Assembly: GCF_900107675.1 (NCBI RefSeq)
Contig: NZ_FNRI01000009.1
Location: 80,716-144,715 of the forward strand
Source of the DNA: Alistipes timonensis JC136
GTDB lineage: Bacteria; Bacteroidota; Bacteroidia; Bacteroidales; Rikenellaceae
Direction of reading: 5' to 3'
Length of the DNA stretch: 64,000 bases
Shown: positions 44,083 to 52,711 of the stretch, one piece after another
How positions within the stretch are numbered: position 1 is the stretch's first letter
How the letters are laid out: every line of letters begins with the position of its first letter
The notes under the pieces: generated by a model
Seen by the model: the letters and a program-made list of their open reading frames with translations, nothing else
The model's database searches: none
Told to the model about the DNA's origin: nothing
Position numbers and translations under genes: made by a program

Positions 44083-44145
44083 CTTAATGCCGTTTCACGG
44101 CAAAATCGGAGTTTTGGACTGTCGGTGCAACTAATTAAAATTTTA

Positions 44146-46092
44146 ATGGATAAGAAATCAATCATCGGCATTGCCGTCGTGGCGGTCCTCTTTCTGGGAT
44201 TCGCCTATATCAACAGCAAGCAGCAGAAGGAATATCTCGAAAAGAAGGAGGCGTATGAAGCCTATATGGACTCGGTGGCCCGCGCGACGCGGCCCGCAGC
44301 GGTTCCGGCCGCCGATTCGACGGCGATAGGTGAAGCGCCCTCCGGGGCGACGGCCGAAGAGGCCGCGGCAGCCGTGCGCGAACGCCAGGTGGAGACGCTG
44401 GGCGAGTCGCTGACGACGGCCCGCGAGGCGGAGCCCGAGGAGTTCACGGTGGAGAACGAGGTGATGTCGGTGCGTTTCTCGACCCGCGGCGGCCAGATCA
44501 CGGGCGTCACGCTGAAAGACTACACCAAGTATGCCCCGCGCGGCGAGCGCAACCAGCTGATCGAACTGATGGACCCGGCGACGGCCCGTTTCGGGCTTTC
44601 GTTCTACGTGAAGAACGGGCTGCGGAACATTCCTGTAAATACGCTGGACTATGTCTTTACCGCCGAGCCGGAGACGACGACCGCCGACGGTGCGAAAGCC
44701 GTCGTGATGCGGCTGCCGGTCGCCGAGGAGTCGTATCTGGAGTATCGCTACACCTTATATAATACGTCGTCGCCCGAACGCGACTACCTCGTGGATTTCG
44801 ACGTGCGGCTGGTGAATATGGCCCGCGAGATGGCCAACCAGACCCAGATTCAGATCGACTGGGCCAACACCACCTACCAGAACGAGAAGGGATTCCAGAA
44901 CGAGAACATGTACACCACGCTGGCCTACCGCTTCCCGGGCGAAACGTCGATCGAGGAGCTGGGCATGAGCGACGGCGCCAAGTCGAAGAACATCACGACG
45001 CAGGTGTCGTGGGTGGCGTTCAAACAGCAGTTTTTCTCGTCGGTGTTCATCGCCCCGGAGAACGTCTCCTATGCGAACCTGGCTTTCGATACGGCGGCTC
45101 CCGAGTCGTCGCTGCTGAAAACTTTCACGGCGCAGATGGGAGTGCCCTATACGCCTCAGACCGAGGGGTATGATTTCGCCTTCTATTTCGGCCCCAACAA
45201 GTACTCGATTCTCAAAAAGGTCGACGACCCGAAGGGCGCCGATCTCCACCTCGAACGGCTCGTGCCGCTGGGTTGGGGCATCTTCGGATGGGTCAACCGC
45301 TGGTGTGTGATTCCGGTCTTCGACTTCCTGCGCAACTATATCGCCAGCTTCGGTATCATCATCCTGATTCTGGTGCTGTTGGTGAAGCTGGTGATCTCGC
45401 CGCTCACCTACAAGAGCTACGTCTCGATGGCCAAGATGCGTCTGATAAAGCCGCAGGTCGATGAGCTGAACAAGAAATTCCCCAAGCGCGAGGACGCCGC
45501 CAAGAAACAGCAGGCCATGATGGAGCTCTACAAGAAAGCGGGCATCAATCCCATGGGCGGCTGTATCCCGATGCTGATTCAGATGCCGATTCTGATCGCC
45601 ATGTTCCGCTTCTTCCCCGCTTCGATCGAACTGCGCGAGCAGCCGTTCCTGTGGGCCGACGACCTCTCGTCGTACGACAGCGTGCTGAACCTGCCGTTCT
45701 CGATCCCGTTCTATGGAGATCACGTGTCGTTGTTCGCCCTGCTGATGGCCGTGTCGCTGTTCGGATACTCCTGGTTCAGCTACCAGCAGACCGCTTCGTC
45801 GCAGCCCCAGATGGCCGGCATGAAGTTCATGATGGTCTACATGATGCCGATTATGATGCTCTTCTGGTTCAACAGCTATTCGAGCGGACTGTGCTATTAC
45901 TACCTGCTTTCGAACCTCTTCACCATCGGGCAGACGCTCGTCATCCGCCGCATGGTCGACGACCAGAAGATACATGCCATCATGCAGGCCAATGCCGCGA
46001 AGAAATCGAAGGGTAAGAAATCGAAATTCCAGCAGCGTTACGAGGAGCTTCTGCGTCAGCAGGAAGCCCAGCAGCGCGCGAAGAAAAAGTAG
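44146..46092 (+). CDS. yidC: Membrane protein insertase YidC
   Basis: The protein has 648 residues. It has an N-terminal membrane anchor (about 5-22), a large periplasmic domain (about 90-400) and a conserved C-terminal membrane domain (from about 425) containing F-G-I-I-I-L-I-L-V-L-L-V-K and N-P-M-G-G-C-I-P-M-L-I-Q-M-P. The basic tail is rich in Lys and Gln and probably binds the ribosome. YidC inserts and folds inner membrane proteins with or without SecYEG. I chose the ATG at 44146 because the membrane anchor starts there; the frame extends upstream only through the repeat. Confidence 0.95.
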   Translation: MDKKSIIGIAVVAVLFLGFAYINSKQQKEYLEKKEAYEAYMDSVARATRPAAVPAADSTAIGEAPSGATAEEAAAAVRERQVETLGESLTTAREAEPEEFTVENEVMSVRFSTRGGQITGVTLKDYTKYAPRGERNQLIELMDPATARFGLSFYVKNGLRNIPVNTLDYVFTAEPETTTADGAKAVVMRLPVAEESYLEYRYTLYNTSSPERDYLVDFDVRLVNMAREMANQTQIQIDWANTTYQNEKGFQNENMYTTLAYRFPGETSIEELGMSDGAKSKNITTQVSWVAFKQQFFSSVFIAPENVSYANLAFDTAAPESSLLKTFTAQMGVPYTPQTEGYDFAFYFGPNKYSILKKVDDPKGADLHLERLVPLGWGIFGWVNRWCVIPVFDFLRNYIASFGIIILILVLLVKLVISPLTYKSYVSMAKMRLIKPQVDELNKKFPKREDAAKKQQAMMELYKKAGINPMGGCIPMLIQMPILIAMFRFFPASIELREQPFLWADDLSSYDSVLNLPFSIPFYGDHVSLFALLMAVSLFGYSWFSYQQTASSQPQMAGMKFMMVYMMPIMMLFWFNSYSSGLCYYYLLSNLFTIGQTLVIRRMVDDQKIHAIMQANAAKKSKGKKSKFQQRYEELLRQQEAQQRAKKK

Positions 46093-46113
46093 GCGGGAAT
46101 CCCGCTTTCGATC

Positions 46114-46162
46114 CGGGCCGGAGCGTATTCCTCGAGGGGAATGCAGCTCCGGCCCCGTTTTT
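46114..46162 (+). terminator. Terminator after yidC
   Basis: A long stem (46115-46131 with 46137-46155, one bulged base) is followed by GTTTTT ending at 46162. Confidence 0.87.
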
Positions 46163-46179
46163 GCCGGGGAGGGTGTAAA

Positions 46180-47046
46180 ATGGGAGCGAAAATGAAAAGA
46201 TGGTTGACTTTCGGGCTGCTGCTGGCAGCCGCGATGCCGCTTGCGGCGCAGGAATTGGGTTCGGAATACCGCCTGAAGCGGGTGATTCCGGTCGAAGGAC
46301 GGCAGGGAATCGCCGCCGATTCGGCCTATTATTATGTGTCGGGCAGCACGGCGCTCTACAAGTACGACAAGCAGGGGCGGCTGGCGGCCCGGAACGAACG
46401 GCCCTTCGAGGGGCTGCCGCTGGCGGCGAACCATATCGGCGACATCGACGTCTGGAACGGGGAGATTTACGCCGGGATCGAGACCTTTGAGGACGGCCGC
46501 GGGGAGAATATCCAGGTGGCGGTTTACGATGCCAACACGCTGAAATGGAAACGTTCGATTGATTGGGAACCCGCCTCGGGGCAGGTAGAGGTGTGCGGAC
46601 TGGCCGTGGACCGCGACGGCGGCATGGTCTGGATGGCCGACTGGGTCGACGGACGCTATGTCTACGGCTATGACCTTGCGACGGGGAAATACGTGCGTAA
46701 GGTCCACCTGCGTCCCGTGCCGCAGTGGCAGCAGGGTATTTTCATGGCCGGCGGGCGGATGCTGATATCGGCGGACGACGGGGATGCCGACCTCGAAGAG
46801 CCGGACAACATCTACGTCGCCGACCTGCGCGACGGGAAATCCTGGGCTACGGTGCTGCCGTTCCGTTCGATGGACGATTTCCGGCGGGCGGGCGAGATCG
46901 AGGGGCTGGCCGTCGATCCCGCGACGGACGACCTGCTGGTGCTGGCCAACCGGGGTGCGCGGATCGTGCTCGGGATGCCGCGGGGATTTTACCCGGGTTA
47001 CGACCGGGAGGTTCACGAGATTTATGTGTACGAAAAGATAAAATGA
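46180..47046 (+). CDS. Secreted beta-propeller-like protein of unknown function
   Basis: The protein has 288 residues with an N-terminal signal peptide ending in A-A-Q. Several repeated strand patterns of the kind V-A-V-Y-D-A-N-T-L and G-Y-D-L-A-T-G-K suggest a beta-propeller similar in shape to SMP-30 or YncE proteins, but I do not recognise the family. A second start, ATG at 46192, also has a good ribosome-binding site (GGGAG) and would begin directly at the signal peptide. It sits between two terminators, so it is a single-gene unit. Confidence 0.75.
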   Translation: MGAKMKRWLTFGLLLAAAMPLAAQELGSEYRLKRVIPVEGRQGIAADSAYYYVSGSTALYKYDKQGRLAARNERPFEGLPLAANHIGDIDVWNGEIYAGIETFEDGRGENIQVAVYDANTLKWKRSIDWEPASGQVEVCGLAVDRDGGMVWMADWVDGRYVYGYDLATGKYVRKVHLRPVPQWQQGIFMAGGRMLISADDGDADLEEPDNIYVADLRDGKSWATVLPFRSMDDFRRAGEIEGLAVDPATDDLLVLANRGARIVLGMPRGFYPGYDREVHEIYVYEKIK

Positions 47047-47047
47047 A

Positions 47048-47074
47048 AAAAGGTCCCGGAAAGGGACCTTTTTC
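47048..47074. terminator. Bidirectional terminator
   Basis: A 10-base stem (47048-47057 with 47063-47072) lies between the convergent genes at 47046 and 47084; T-rich flanks occur on both strands. Confidence 0.87.
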
Positions 47075-47083
47075 GTTGCGCGG

Positions 47084-47929
47084 CTATTTGTCGAATCCTG
47101 CCGAGACGAAGACCAGCACGTCGGGCAGTACGGTCTCCCAGTAGCGCCACGTGTGGCCGCCGTCGCGCATGCGGTACTGCAGGGGGATGTTCCGCTCGCG
47201 CATGAGCGTGTAGAAGTCGACGTTGGATTTCCAGAGAAAATCGTCGTCGCCGCAGTCCACCCACCAGCGGACCGAGCGCACGCCGTCGAGCTTGTCGTCG
47301 GGCATTTCGCGCAGCATCACGACGGGCGAGTTGTCGGCGACGGATTGCTGGAACGCATCGTCGTAGTTGCGCGGGCCGGGCAGGGCGTCCAACAGGCCGC
47401 TCATCGGGCAGGCCGAGCCGAAGACCTCGGGGTGGCGCAGGGCGTAGACCGCCGTGCCGCCGCCGCCCATCGAGAGACCCGAAATGGCGCGGTGGGCTTT
47501 GTCGCCGGTGATGCGGTAGTGCTTTTCGACGGCGGGGATGAACTCCTCGAAGAAGAACTGTTCGTAGTTCCAGCCCGGGACATTGAAATAGCCCATGTGC
47601 CGACCGGTGTAGTTCTCGCCTTCGCCCGCGGCGTCGGGCATGACGACGATCATCGGCCGGGCCATGCCCGAAGCGACGGTTTCGTCGGTGATGCGGCGCA
47701 TGTAGCCTTTCAGGGTCCAGTCGGTGTGGCAACCGCTGGCGCCGTGCAGCAGGTAGAGCACCGGGTAGCTCTCCCCGGAACGGCCGTAACCGTCGGGCAG
47801 GTAGACCGTGCAGTTCTTTTCGACGCCGAGTATCTTGCTCGGGACGGTGTAGACTTCGGTACGGCTCTGGGCCCCGGCTGTCAGGACCGCGGCGAGCGCA
47901 AGCAGGGTGGTGGTCAGCAGTTTTTTCAT
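47084..47929 (-). CDS. Secreted alpha/beta-hydrolase esterase (esterase D/CE1-like)
   Basis: The protein has 281 residues with a signal peptide (about 1-21). The nucleophile serine lies in I-S-G-L-S-M-G-G-G, and the likely acid and histidine in V-D-C-G-D-D-D and D-G-G-H-T-W. This arrangement is that of the esterase D superfamily, which includes feruloyl and acetyl xylan esterases of family CE1 and tributyrin esterases. The actual substrate is unknown. It starts 3 bases after the stop codon of the methyltransferase gene, so the two are cotranscribed. Confidence 0.87.
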   Translation of the reverse strand: MKKLLTTTLLALAAVLTAGAQSRTEVYTVPSKILGVEKNCTVYLPDGYGRSGESYPVLYLLHGASGCHTDWTLKGYMRRITDETVASGMARPMIVVMPDAAGEGENYTGRHMGYFNVPGWNYEQFFFEEFIPAVEKHYRITGDKAHRAISGLSMGGGGTAVYALRHPEVFGSACPMSGLLDALPGPRNYDDAFQQSVADNSPVVMLREMPDDKLDGVRSVRWWVDCGDDDFLWKSNVDFYTLMRERNIPLQYRMRDGGHTWRYWETVLPDVLVFVSAGFDK

Positions 47930-47932
47930 GGT

Positions 47933-49132
47933 TTATTCTACATAGAGTACCAGCCCTTTGAGGTATTCGCCCTCGGGATGGTAGATGTTGATCGGATGGT
48001 CGGCGGGCTGGGTCAGCTGGTGCAGGATGCGCACCTTGCGGCCTGCGATGGCCGCGGCCGAAAAGACCGTCGTGCGGAACAGCTCCTTGGAGACCGCCTG
48101 CGAGCAGGAGAACGTAAAGAGAATGCCGCCCGGACGGATTTGCGACAGAGCCCGGGCGTTGAGCCGCTTGTAGCCCTGCATGGCGTTGCCCAGCACCTTG
48201 TGGTGCTTGGCGAAGGCCGGCGGGTCGAGGATGATGAGGTCGTATTTGTCACCGATGTCCTTCAGGTACTCCACGGCGTCGGCGGCGACCTCCGAGTGGG
48301 CCGCACTGTCGCCGAAGTTGAGCTGCATGTTCTCGGTGGCCAGCGCCACGGCGCGCTCCGAAGAGTCGACCGAGCAGACCTCGCGGGCGCCGCCCGAGAG
48401 GGCGTAGACCGAGAATCCGCCCGTATAGCAGAACGTGTTGAGCACGGTGCGGCCTTTCGCATAGCGTTTCACCAGTTCGCGGTTCTCGCGCTGGTCGAGG
48501 AAAAAGCCCGTTTTCTGACCTTTCTCCCAGTTGACGAGGAACCGTTCGCCGTTTTCGGTGACGATCTGCGAAGTGTGTTCCGCGCGGCCCCACAGGTAGC
48601 CGTCGACGGCCCCGAGGTCGGCTTTGAAGGGGAGCGTCTGCGACGATTTGTCGTAGATGGCCGTCAGGCGGTCGCCGTAGACCGAGCGCAGCGCCTCGGC
48701 GATCTGCTGCCGGGCGTGGTACATGCCCGCCGAGTGGCACTGGATGACGGCCGTCGTGCCGTAGATGTCCACCACCAGTCCCGGCAGGGAGTCGCCTTCG
48801 CCGTGGACGAGGCGGTAGCAGGTCGTCACGGGGTTGTCCGTGAGCGAGAGCGTGCGGCGTACGTCGTGGGCCACGGCGATGCGGCGGTTCCACCACGCCT
48901 GGTCGATCGGTTCGCGTTCGAACGAGAGCACGCGCACGGCGATCGAGCCCACCTGGTAGTGGCCCTGGGCGATGAATTCGCCCGGGCGGGTGTAGACCTC
49001 GACGAGGGCTCCTTCGGCGAAATCGGACTCCTCCTCGGCCTCGATGTGGTCGATGGCCCCCGAGAAAATCCACGGATGGCGGCGCAGGAGCGACTCCTCC
49101 TTGCCGCGGCGCAGGTAGATTTGCGGTATCAT
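47933..49132 (-). CDS. Class I rRNA methyltransferase (RlmI-like) with PUA domain
   Basis: The protein has 399 residues. An N-terminal PUA domain (about 1-75: L-R-R-G-K-E-E-S-L-L-R-R-H-P-W-I-F) precedes an EEHEP-like middle and a Rossmann methyltransferase (about 190-399). Motifs are L-N-T-F-C-Y-T-G-G-F-S for SAM binding and I-L-D-P-P-A-F-A-K for catalysis. This is the layout of RlmI, which makes m5C in 23S rRNA. The start ATG overlaps the exonuclease stop codon (ATGA), which supports translational coupling; a longer upstream frame is antisense or shadow sequence. Confidence 0.9.
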   Translation of the reverse strand: MIPQIYLRRGKEESLLRRHPWIFSGAIDHIEAEEESDFAEGALVEVYTRPGEFIAQGHYQVGSIAVRVLSFEREPIDQAWWNRRIAVAHDVRRTLSLTDNPVTTCYRLVHGEGDSLPGLVVDIYGTTAVIQCHSAGMYHARQQIAEALRSVYGDRLTAIYDKSSQTLPFKADLGAVDGYLWGRAEHTSQIVTENGERFLVNWEKGQKTGFFLDQRENRELVKRYAKGRTVLNTFCYTGGFSVYALSGGAREVCSVDSSERAVALATENMQLNFGDSAAHSEVAADAVEYLKDIGDKYDLIILDPPAFAKHHKVLGNAMQGYKRLNARALSQIRPGGILFTFSCSQAVSKELFRTTVFSAAAIAGRKVRILHQLTQPADHPINIYHPEGEYLKGLVLYVE

Positions 49133-49737
49133 TTGCGGATCGGTTTTTTCGGTGTGCGCAGCAGTTGTTCGTAGATGCGGGTGCAGACCCAGGCATCGGT
49201 GGCGGCGTAAAGCTGCTGTTTGTCGGTGAGGGTCGCGGCCTCCCAGTTGCTCAACCGCTGGGCTTTCGAGACGCGCTGTCCCAGCACGATGGCCGAGAGT
49301 TTGCGCAGGCTCTTCTCCTCGATGCCCCACTGGGGCGCGATGGTCTGCAGGTCGACGAAGCCTCCGTCGCGGAAGTGGCGGATCTGGCGCAGCGAACGCA
49401 GGTCGCCCGCCACGTCGGCGCCGATTTTGAGCACCTCCTTGTTTTCGAGCAACTGCAGGATGGGCTTGGCCAGCGGAATCTTGTTGAGCCGGAAAAGGTA
49501 GCAGACGGTCGGGGTGGAGAGCTGCAGCAGCGACACGCGGAACGTCACGCCCGGACGGAACGAAGGACGGGTCTCGGTGTCGAACCCGATCTGCGGCTGT
49601 TGTGCGAGTTGTTTGCAGGCCTCGGCGATGTCGCGTTCCTGCTCGACGAGGAGAATCTTCCCCCGGAACTCGACGGCCGGGAGCAGGGCGGTCTGCTCGT
49701 TGCTGATTTTATTGATGAAATTGTTTACTGTGGTCAT
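49129..49737 (-). CDS. 3'-5' exonuclease, DEDD (RNase D-like) family
   Basis: The protein has 202 residues. The first catalytic motif is G-F-D-T-E-T, followed by a middle motif around K-I-G-A-D-V-A-G-D-L and a third around Y-A-A-T-D-A-W, giving the DEDDy pattern. This single-domain form without HRDC is common in Bacteroidetes and may process RNA or DNA ends. It lies 59 bases downstream of recQ and overlaps the start of the methyltransferase gene. Confidence 0.9.
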   Translation of the reverse strand: MTTVNNFINKISNEQTALLPAVEFRGKILLVEQERDIAEACKQLAQQPQIGFDTETRPSFRPGVTFRVSLLQLSTPTVCYLFRLNKIPLAKPILQLLENKEVLKIGADVAGDLRSLRQIRHFRDGGFVDLQTIAPQWGIEEKSLRKLSAIVLGQRVSKAQRLSNWEAATLTDKQQLYAATDAWVCTRIYEQLLRTPKKPIRK

Positions 49738-49753
49738 GCGGTGAAAATTCCCA

Positions 49754-49761
49754 CAAATTTA
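49754..49761 (-). promoter_or_regulatory. Possible -7 element for the exonuclease gene
   Basis: TAAATTTG on the minus strand lies 16 bases before the exonuclease start, in the gap after recQ. No TTTG partner is found at the ideal distance. Confidence 0.35.
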
Positions 49762-49796
49762 CGGAATTATTTTCAGAAAAGCGGCTCGCCGGAGCG

Positions 49797-51755
49797 CTAT
49801 TTTACCGGGTCCGGGTTGTCGGGACCGCCGGAAAGCGCGAGACAGCCGTCCGGGGAGGTCCGGACCGCTCTTTCTGCGAGCAGTTCGCGCACGGCCCCGG
49901 CCAGCCGTTCGGGCGGGCAGGCCATGTCCGCGGCCAGTTGCCGCGGGTCGGCGGGGGATTCGGCCAGGCGTTGCAGGATGCTTTCGCGCAGCGCGGCGGC
50001 ATCGGCGTCGGAAGCTCCGGCGGAGGCTTTGGCGGCCCGTTTGCGGGCGAGGCACACGTCGCAGACCCCGCATGGGGCGGGATCGCCCTCGCCGAAGTAT
50101 TTTTCCAGCACGGCGCCGCGGCACTCGTCGTCGTTGGCGGCGTAGGCGACCATCTGTTCGAAGCGTTCGCGCATCAACTGCTGCCGCCGCTGGTAGGTCT
50201 CGGGGGCGATATAGAGGTCGGCGCGCGGAAGGCGCTCTTCGTTCAGGAAGAGGATCGGCGAGCGGTTCGACGGGATGTAGCGGATGACGCGCAGCTGCCA
50301 GAGCCGCTTCAGCAGCTCTTTGACCCGCTGGACGGTGTAGCCGCTCCAGGTGGCCAGTTCGCCCTCGTCGATGGGCCGGAATTCGGTGAAGACCCCGTTG
50401 TAGAGCCGCAGCAGGGTGCGGATGAAGTGGTCGAGTTCGTCGCGCTGCACGCGAAGTTTGTACAATTCGTCGCGGCTGACGCAGAACATCACCCGCGCGG
50501 GGTTTTCCTGCGCGTCGGTGAGGGTCATGTAGCCGTTCTGCTGCAGGAGTTTCAGGGCGCTCAGGACCGTCCCCGAATAGAGGTGTTCGCGGGCGCAGAA
50601 GTCGTGGATGTTGAACAGGAACGAGGCCTCGCCCCCGTCGCCGACGCCCACCTGCAGGTAGGAGCAGACCGATTCATAGATATCTTTGACTTTTTCGAGC
50701 GGGGGAAACTCCTGTTCGAAACGCCGTGCGATGCGGTCGCTGTCGTCCGAGGCCACGAGCAGCAGGGCATAGGCCCGCGCGCCGTCGCGGCCTGCGCGTC
50801 CGGCCTCCTGGTAATAGCTTTCGAGCGAGTCGCACATGGCGTAGTGGACCACGAACCGCACGTCGGGTTTGTCGATGCCCATGCCGAAAGCGTTCGTGGC
50901 GACCATCACGCGGACTTTGCCCGAGAGCCACTCTTCCTGCCGCAGCGCCCGTTCTGCATGCCCCAGTCCGCCGTGGTAGGCCGCGGCCGGGACGCCCTCC
51001 TGGCGCAGAAAGTCGGCGGTCTGCTCGGTGCCTTCGCGGGTGCGCGTGTAGACGATGCCCGAGCCGGGGACGTTGTGCACCAGCCGCAGCAGTTGGCCGT
51101 TCTTGTCGTCGGTGCGGCGGACGCTGTACGAGAGGTTGGGGCGTGCGAAACTGCTGCGCAGGATGTGCGGCTCGGCGAATTTGAGGTGGCGCATGATGTC
51201 GTCGGCCACCGGTTTCGTCGCCGAGGCGGTGAGCGCCAGCACGGGGACTCCGGGGAGTTTCTCGCGCAGTTCGGCGATGCGCAGGTACGAGGGCCGGAAA
51301 TCGTAGCCCCACTGCGAGATGCAGTGGGCCTCGTCGACGGCCAGGAGCGAGACGTTCATGCGTACGACGCGCAGGCGGAACGCCTCGGTGGCCAGCCGTT
51401 CGGGGGCGACGTAGAGGAATTTCACGTCGCCGTAGACGCAGTTGTCCAGCGCGATGTCGATCTGTCGGGGCGAGAGTCCCGAGTGGATGGCCACGGCCGC
51501 GATGCGGCGTGCCCGAAGACGGTCGACCTGGTCTTTCATCAGGGCGATGAGCGGCGTGACGACGATGCACAGGCCCGGGCGGGCGAGGGTCGGAACCTGA
51601 TAGGTGAGCGACTTGCCGCCGCCCGTGGGCATCAGCGCCAGCGTGTCGCGCCCCTCCAGGACGGAGCGGATGATCTCCTCCTGCACGGGACGGAATTCCG
51701 TAAAGCCCCAGTAGCGTTTCAGGGTGTCGTATATTTTGTCCGAAGCGGATTCCAT
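49797..51755 (-). CDS. recQ: RecQ-family ATP-dependent DNA helicase
   Basis: The protein has 652 residues. Motifs: F-R-P-V-Q-E-E-I, Walker A M-P-T-G-G-G-K-S near residue 44, A-V-D-E-A-H-C-I-S-Q-W-G-Y-D-F, G-I-V-Y-T-R-T-R-E-G and H-Y-A-M-C-D-S-L-E-S-Y-Y-Q-E-A-G-R-A-G-R-D-G. A RecQ zinc-binding C-x-V/G-C-x-x-C segment occurs near residue 560. A short C-terminal winged helix follows; no clear HRDC domain is seen. I chose the ATG at 51755; a longer frame from 51791 crosses the promoter. The -7 element ends 4 bases before this ATG, so the transcript would be nearly leaderless. Confidence 0.92.
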   Translation of the reverse strand: MESASDKIYDTLKRYWGFTEFRPVQEEIIRSVLEGRDTLALMPTGGGKSLTYQVPTLARPGLCIVVTPLIALMKDQVDRLRARRIAAVAIHSGLSPRQIDIALDNCVYGDVKFLYVAPERLATEAFRLRVVRMNVSLLAVDEAHCISQWGYDFRPSYLRIAELREKLPGVPVLALTASATKPVADDIMRHLKFAEPHILRSSFARPNLSYSVRRTDDKNGQLLRLVHNVPGSGIVYTRTREGTEQTADFLRQEGVPAAAYHGGLGHAERALRQEEWLSGKVRVMVATNAFGMGIDKPDVRFVVHYAMCDSLESYYQEAGRAGRDGARAYALLLVASDDSDRIARRFEQEFPPLEKVKDIYESVCSYLQVGVGDGGEASFLFNIHDFCAREHLYSGTVLSALKLLQQNGYMTLTDAQENPARVMFCVSRDELYKLRVQRDELDHFIRTLLRLYNGVFTEFRPIDEGELATWSGYTVQRVKELLKRLWQLRVIRYIPSNRSPILFLNEERLPRADLYIAPETYQRRQQLMRERFEQMVAYAANDDECRGAVLEKYFGEGDPAPCGVCDVCLARKRAAKASAGASDADAAALRESILQRLAESPADPRQLAADMACPPERLAGAVRELLAERAVRTSPDGCLALSGGPDNPDPVK

Positions 51756-51759
51756 AATA

Positions 51760-51842
51760 CAAAGATACGAAAAAGTCGAGCGCAGAAGCAAACTTTAGTT
51801 TGATTATGCCGAGCGGGAGTATCTGAGACGAAGTCAAAGATA
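51760..51842 (-). repeat. Promoter-bearing repeat, third copy, upstream of recQ
   Basis: On the minus strand, this carries TATCTTTG at both ends (51842-51835 and 51767-51760), GATACTCCCGCTCGGCA in the middle as in the aroQ units, and a small hairpin. The downstream end makes a consensus promoter: TTTG (51792-51789), 21 bases, TATCTTTG (51767-51760). Confidence 0.8.
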
Positions 51843-51930
51843 CGAAATTTCATAGCTCCTGCAAAACGACCCGATTTCCTAAAAGTGCCGTTACGGCGCC
51901 GAAAAATTAGGCGGTTTGGGGATTTTTTTA

Positions 51931-51938
51931 TACTTTTG
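51931..51938 (+). promoter_or_regulatory. Probable -7 element for the PqqD-like gene
   Basis: TACTTTTG fits TAnnTTTG, 22 bases before the start codon. A TTTG at 51915-51918 is too close (12 bases) to be the usual partner. Confidence 0.5.
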
Positions 51939-51960
51939 CAAAGATCAGAACGTTCGATAA

Positions 51961-52230
51961 ATGAAGATACGCGAAGAATACAAGATACGCGAGATGGCGG
52001 GCGAGCATGTAATCGTCATGCCGGGAGGCGGCGGAGCTGCGGATATGACACGCATCGTGTCGCTCAATCCGTCGTCCCTCTACTTGTGGGAGGCGCTGCG
52101 CGGCCGGGATTTCACGGCCGAAGATGCAGCGGACCTGCTCACCGAACGTTATGAGGTCGATGCCGAAACCGCCCTGCAGGATGCCGGGCTGTGGGTCGCC
52201 CGGCTCGCGGAGTGCGGAATTGTGGAATGA
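51961..52230 (+). CDS. PqqD-family protein
   Basis: The protein has 89 residues. The pattern V-S-L-N-P-S-S-L-Y-L-W-E-A-L-R-G, then T-A-E-D-A-A-D-L-L, then D-A-E-T-A-L-Q-D-A, matches the PqqD fold, a RiPP precursor recognition element. No radical SAM enzyme or other peptide-modifying enzyme is next to it, so a role in peptide modification is unproven. Its stop overlaps the start of the next gene (ATGATG), so translation is coupled to the small Cys-rich protein. Confidence 0.8.
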   Translation: MKIREEYKIREMAGEHVIVMPGGGGAADMTRIVSLNPSSLYLWEALRGRDFTAEDAADLLTERYEVDAETALQDAGLWVARLAECGIVE

Positions 52231-52643
52231 TGAACGTGAAGAAAGGCATATCGCTGTTACTGATGACCGTCTACCTGCTGGCGACGGCCGGGGCGGCCGT
52301 GGTCTCCCTGACCTGCAGGTGTGTGGAGCAGCGGGTGCATGCGGAGCATGTATGTCTTTCGGAATGCCAGCACGACATGCCCGCCGACGGGGTCGTGCGT
52401 TCGTGCTGCGGCTGCGAACTCCATTCGACCGACATAGAACTCTATCTCTATTCGTCCGCTGAGAACGGCGAACGCCATATCCGCTGCATGGTCACCGACC
52501 TGCCTCCCGCCATCACTGCGGAGTGTCCGTGTCCCGAACGGGTTCCCGTTCTGCGGGAAAAGAGCGCCGAAAGGCGTTCACCTTTCGTACAGGAGGCCTC
52601 GATTCTTCCCGTAGGCTTCCGGGCCCCTCCCGTATCGGCTTAA
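52230..52643 (+). CDS. Small secreted Cys/His-rich protein, possibly of the HYC_CC_PP type
   Basis: The protein has 137 residues with a signal-like hydrophobic segment (about 6-24). It carries many cysteines and histidines: C-R-C-V-E-Q, E-H-V-C, E-C-Q-H-D and S-C-C-G-C, then a T-D-L-P-P-A-I segment. This loosely matches what I recall of HYC_CC_PP-type proteins near TonB receptors in Bacteroidetes. A metal-binding role is inferred from the residues and from the downstream receptor and CxxC protein. The start could be 52227 or 52230. Confidence 0.65.
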   Translation: MNVKKGISLLLMTVYLLATAGAAVVSLTCRCVEQRVHAEHVCLSECQHDMPADGVVRSCCGCELHSTDIELYLYSSAENGERHIRCMVTDLPPAITAECPCPERVPVLREKSAERRSPFVQEASILPVGFRAPPVSA

Positions 52644-52711
52644 AACTCCTTCGGGACCCGTGCTGCACGCACCGGTCCGCAATCAGTTTTAACCGATAAC
52701 GGAAATTTTCC

